Shown here piece by piece: positions 7,846 through 9,103 of a stretch of DNA of 9,103 nt. This DNA is from Gemmatimonadales bacterium (GTDB lineage: Bacteria > Gemmatimonadota > Gemmatimonadetes > Gemmatimonadales > GWC2-71-9). A program made the position numbers and the translations under genes. The notes below the pieces were generated by a model. It was not told the origin of the DNA and did not search any database. It saw only the letters and a list, made by a program, of their open reading frames with translations. Where the stretch lies: contig JAICEH010000075.1 in assembly GCA_025924275.1 (NCBI GenBank), positions 1 through 9,103 of the forward strand, in the 5' to 3' direction. Position 1 is the stretch's first letter. Every line of letters starts with the position of its first letter.

Positions 7846-7876
7846 AGCGGCCGCCCCGGGTCCCGAGGCGGCCGCT
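7846..7876. terminator. Inverted-repeat hairpin between convergent genes, likely shared terminator
   Basis: A perfect 10-bp inverted repeat, AGCGGCCGCC (7846-7855) and GGCGGCCGCT (7867-7876), encloses an 11-base loop that can itself form a short CGG/CCG stem. It begins 18 bases after the heparinase-like stop and lies 28 bases after the pilin stop read on the other strand. Position and symmetry suit a bidirectional terminator. Neither side has a T-run, so it is not a textbook intrinsic terminator and may instead block 3' exonucleases or act with Rho. Confidence 0.6.
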
Positions 7877-7904
7877 CGACGTTCGTGCCGTTGCGCCGTC
7901 GTCG

Positions 7905-8387
7905 CTAGTACCCGCCCCCCGGTGCCTGGATCACGTAGGTCAGCTTGCCCCCGAAGGAGAACATGGGTGCCGCCGTGCCGAGGTATCCCTCGAGCTTCTG
8001 CATCAGGCGGGGGTCCGTGCTGGCGATGGAGACCCCGATGAGGTAGTCCGGGGTGCCGCCGGGGCCCGGGACCACGCCGAGGTTGTCCCACTCGAGCGTG
8101 TACTTCCAGGTGGCGTTGTCGAAGCGGAAGCCCTCCGGGAGGTGCTTGACCAGGCCGGCCGGGACCACGCCGGGCCCGGCGTCGGCGGGCCAGTTCTGGT
8201 TGTCGCCCCAGTAGGAGTAGCCGGCCAGCTTCACCGCGTTGATCTCCGAGGCGATCTTGGCCGTCACGGCATTCCGCCGCAGGTCCACGTACTTGAGCAG
8301 CGCGATGCTCGCGAGGATGCCGAGGACGATCATCGCCACCAGCAACTCGATGAAGGTGAACCCGCGCCGGTTCGGACGGGCGCTCAT
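7905..8387 (-). CDS. Type IV pilin/pseudopilin-like protein with prepilin leader
   Basis: This is a 160-residue prepilin. The leader MSARPNRRG is followed by FTFIELLVAMIVLGILASIA, so the prepilin peptidase site is after G9, the mature protein starts with F10, and the conserved glutamate is E14 (+5). The hydrophobic N-terminal helix continues into a charged stretch (LRRNAVTAKIASE). The globular part has the SYWGDNQNWPAD-type segment (58-69) common in type II secretion G-like and type IVa pilins. There are no cysteines, so no disulphide-bonded D-region. The ATG at 8387 overlaps the upstream gene's stop (ATGA) and has GGAGG six bases before it. No assembly ATPase or platform protein is in the window, so this could be a minor pilin, major pilin or secretion pseudopilin. 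It is convergent with the polysaccharide genes. Confidence 0.88.
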   Translation of the reverse strand: MSARPNRRGFTFIELLVAMIVLGILASIALLKYVDLRRNAVTAKIASEINAVKLAGYSYWGDNQNWPADAGPGVVPAGLVKHLPEGFRFDNATWKYTLEWDNLGVVPGPGGTPDYLIGVSIASTDPRLMQKLEGYLGTAAPMFSFGGKLTYVIQAPGGGY

Positions 8388-8893
8388 CGCCGGCCTCCAC
8401 GGATGGTCGTGAAGCTCGAGCCGAGGAACGTGGAAAGCGAATCGTCGGCGGTGATCCGGAGCGTCTGGCCACCCTGGGACGCCTGCAGCACCCAGCGCCC
8501 GTCGGGGCGCAGGGTGTAGGAGCTGCCCGAGCCGGCGAGCCCCACCTCGGCCAGGGTCCGTGGCGGCCGGCCCGCCCGCGCCTGGTATTCGTGGATCTTC
8601 CGGGCCTCGAGGAAGAGCCCGACCCGGAGTCCGGCCTCGAGCTGCTGCGCGGACTGGACCGGGCCGCTGCGGGGGAACACCCAGTCCGGTCGCGCGATCA
8701 GCAGCCAGGACGCCACGCCGACCAGGATCACCGAGCCCGCCAGGATCACCGGACTCGACCGCTTCCGCGTGGCCCGGATCGTCCGCTCGGCCTCCCTCGC
8801 CTCGCGGGTGCGGGCGTCGTCCACCGACTCCTGGAGGGCGTCGAGCAGCGCCTCCTTCGTGCCCTTGGGGATGCCGGGCTTCGGATTCACCAT
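8384..8893 (-). CDS. Single-pass membrane protein with pilin-like periplasmic domain, function unknown
   Basis: I do not recognise a named family. The 169-residue product has a highly charged cytoplasmic N-terminus (residues 10-46, rich in E, A and R and likely helical), one membrane segment (about 47-67, SSPVILAGSVILVGVASWLL) and a C-terminal periplasmic part. In that part LEAGLRVGLFLEARKIHEYQ, then ARAGRPPRTLAEVGL, then SYTLRPDGRWVLQ with strand-like residues follows the helix, Y-x-x-x-x-G-x-x-P-x-T-L and beta-sheet order of pseudopilin globular domains. There is no prepilin cleavage site. ATG 8893 is preferred because it has GGGAG eight bases upstream and lies about 50 bases after the predicted sigma-54 transcript start; the frame is open to 9067, but that would run through the promoter. 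The stop overlaps the pilin ATG by 4 bases, so the two proteins are probably made together. Confidence 0.72.
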   Translation of the reverse strand: MVNPKPGIPKGTKEALLDALQESVDDARTREAREAERTIRATRKRSSPVILAGSVILVGVASWLLIARPDWVFPRSGPVQSAQQLEAGLRVGLFLEARKIHEYQARAGRPPRTLAEVGLAGSGSSYTLRPDGRWVLQASQGGQTLRITADDSLSTFLGSSFTTIRGGRR

Positions 8894-8956
8894 CGGTTCG
8901 ACTCCCACGTTCGCTCCGTTCCCACGGCCATGGCGTGTCCGCTCAGTGCCACGACA

Positions 8957-8972
8957 AGCAATTTTCCTGCCG
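8957..8972 (-). promoter_or_regulatory. Sigma-54 (-24/-12) promoter of the pilin-like operon
   Basis: Read on the minus strand, CGGCAGGAAAATTGCT matches the sigma-54 consensus TGGCACG-N4-TTGCW at every position except the first T and the C of CAC. It has exact GG-N10-GC spacing and an A-rich spacer that stands out in this GC-rich DNA. With C8958 at -12, transcription would start near 8946, giving a leader of about 53 bases before ATG 8893. Type IV pilin genes are known to be sigma-54-dependent in several Gram-negative bacteria (PilR/RpoN), which supports the call. Confidence 0.68.
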
Positions 8973-9002
8973 CCAGTGGCCGGGGTAGTGGACGCGGCGT
9001 AA

Positions 9003-9065
9003 GCCGTGCCTCGCCAGCGAGTTGGCTGTCGGGGCGCGCCCCGACGCGGACGGTCCAGGCACGGC
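9003..9065. repeat. Nested inverted repeat upstream of the sigma-54 promoter, possible activator site
   Basis: The outer arms GCCGTGCCT (9003-9011) and AGGCACGGC (9057-9065) are perfectly complementary. Between them is an uninterrupted 18-bp palindrome, GTCGGGGCGCGCCCCGAC (9028-9045). Its centre is about 90 bases upstream of the predicted transcript start at 8946, a usual distance for the upstream site of a sigma-54 enhancer-binding activator. The structure could instead be a terminator hairpin for a gene outside the window. No open frame across 8894-9103 convinces me as a gene. Confidence 0.5.
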
Positions 9066-9103
9066 ATTCGGCAACCCTGCCGCTGCGTGCCGGCGCGCCG
9101 TCC

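Noticed and set aside
6010..8472. 820-codon open frame on the minus strand across the transferase, heparinase-like and pilin genes
   Set aside because: The product is an R/G/P/A-rich low-complexity string with no recognisable domain. It runs antisense through genes with clear family motifs and in a different frame through the pilin gene. High GC at third positions keeps such frames open.
8894..9067. Longer start of the membrane protein gene at 9067
   Set aside because: The extra 58 residues are R/G/T-rich without structure, and the region holds the sigma-54-type promoter and palindromes.

Overview
The window is very GC-rich, with nearly every third codon position G or C. It looks like chromosomal DNA of a Gram-negative-type bacterium that makes an exported polysaccharide. 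The type IV pilin-like gene, the Wzx/Wzy polysaccharide genes and the base composition would suit a Gemmatimonadota or similar environmental lineage. No rRNA, tRNA or lineage marker is present, so that placement is a weak inference.

Positions 1-7827 (+ strand) are the 3' part of an exopolysaccharide or capsule locus of the Wzx/Wzy type. In order they encode the C-terminal part of a bacterial tyrosine kinase (copolymerase partner), a Wzx-like flippase, a Wzy/O-antigen-ligase-like polymerase, a GT2 glycosyltransferase, a GT4 glycosyltransferase, a WbpL/WecA-like polyprenyl-phosphate sugar-1-phosphate transferase and a heparinase II/III-like protein. The WbpL-like enzyme would load the first sugar phosphate on undecaprenyl phosphate. 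The two glycosyltransferases extend it, Wzx flips the unit, Wzy polymerises it, and the kinase with an unseen Wzz-type partner sets export and chain length. Flippase/polymerase, polymerase/GT2 and GT2/GT4 are each joined by a 4-base start/stop overlap. The chain is broken at 5033-5094 by a short AT-richer stretch that carries a possible sigma-54 (-24/-12) promoter, and this argues that the next gene starts later than its longest reading frame.

Positions 7828-7904 separate two convergent units and hold a perfect 10-bp inverted repeat, probably a shared terminator hairpin.

Positions 7905-8893 (- strand) are a two-gene unit. It encodes a membrane-anchored protein with a periplasmic domain that looks pilin-like, followed by a type IV pilin/pseudopilin with a clear prepilin peptidase site; the two genes overlap by 4 bases. 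Upstream (8894-9103) there is no convincing gene. This stretch has a strong sigma-54-type promoter match at 8957-8972 and, about 90 bases further upstream of the predicted transcript start, a nested palindrome (9003-9065) placed where an enhancer-binding activator could bind.

The points most worth following are the two sigma-54-like promoters (one for pilin-type genes, one inside the polysaccharide locus), the nested palindrome, and a heparinase II/III-like protein that seems to have lost the catalytic residues of its helical domain. I saw no mobile element, CRISPR array or RNA gene.
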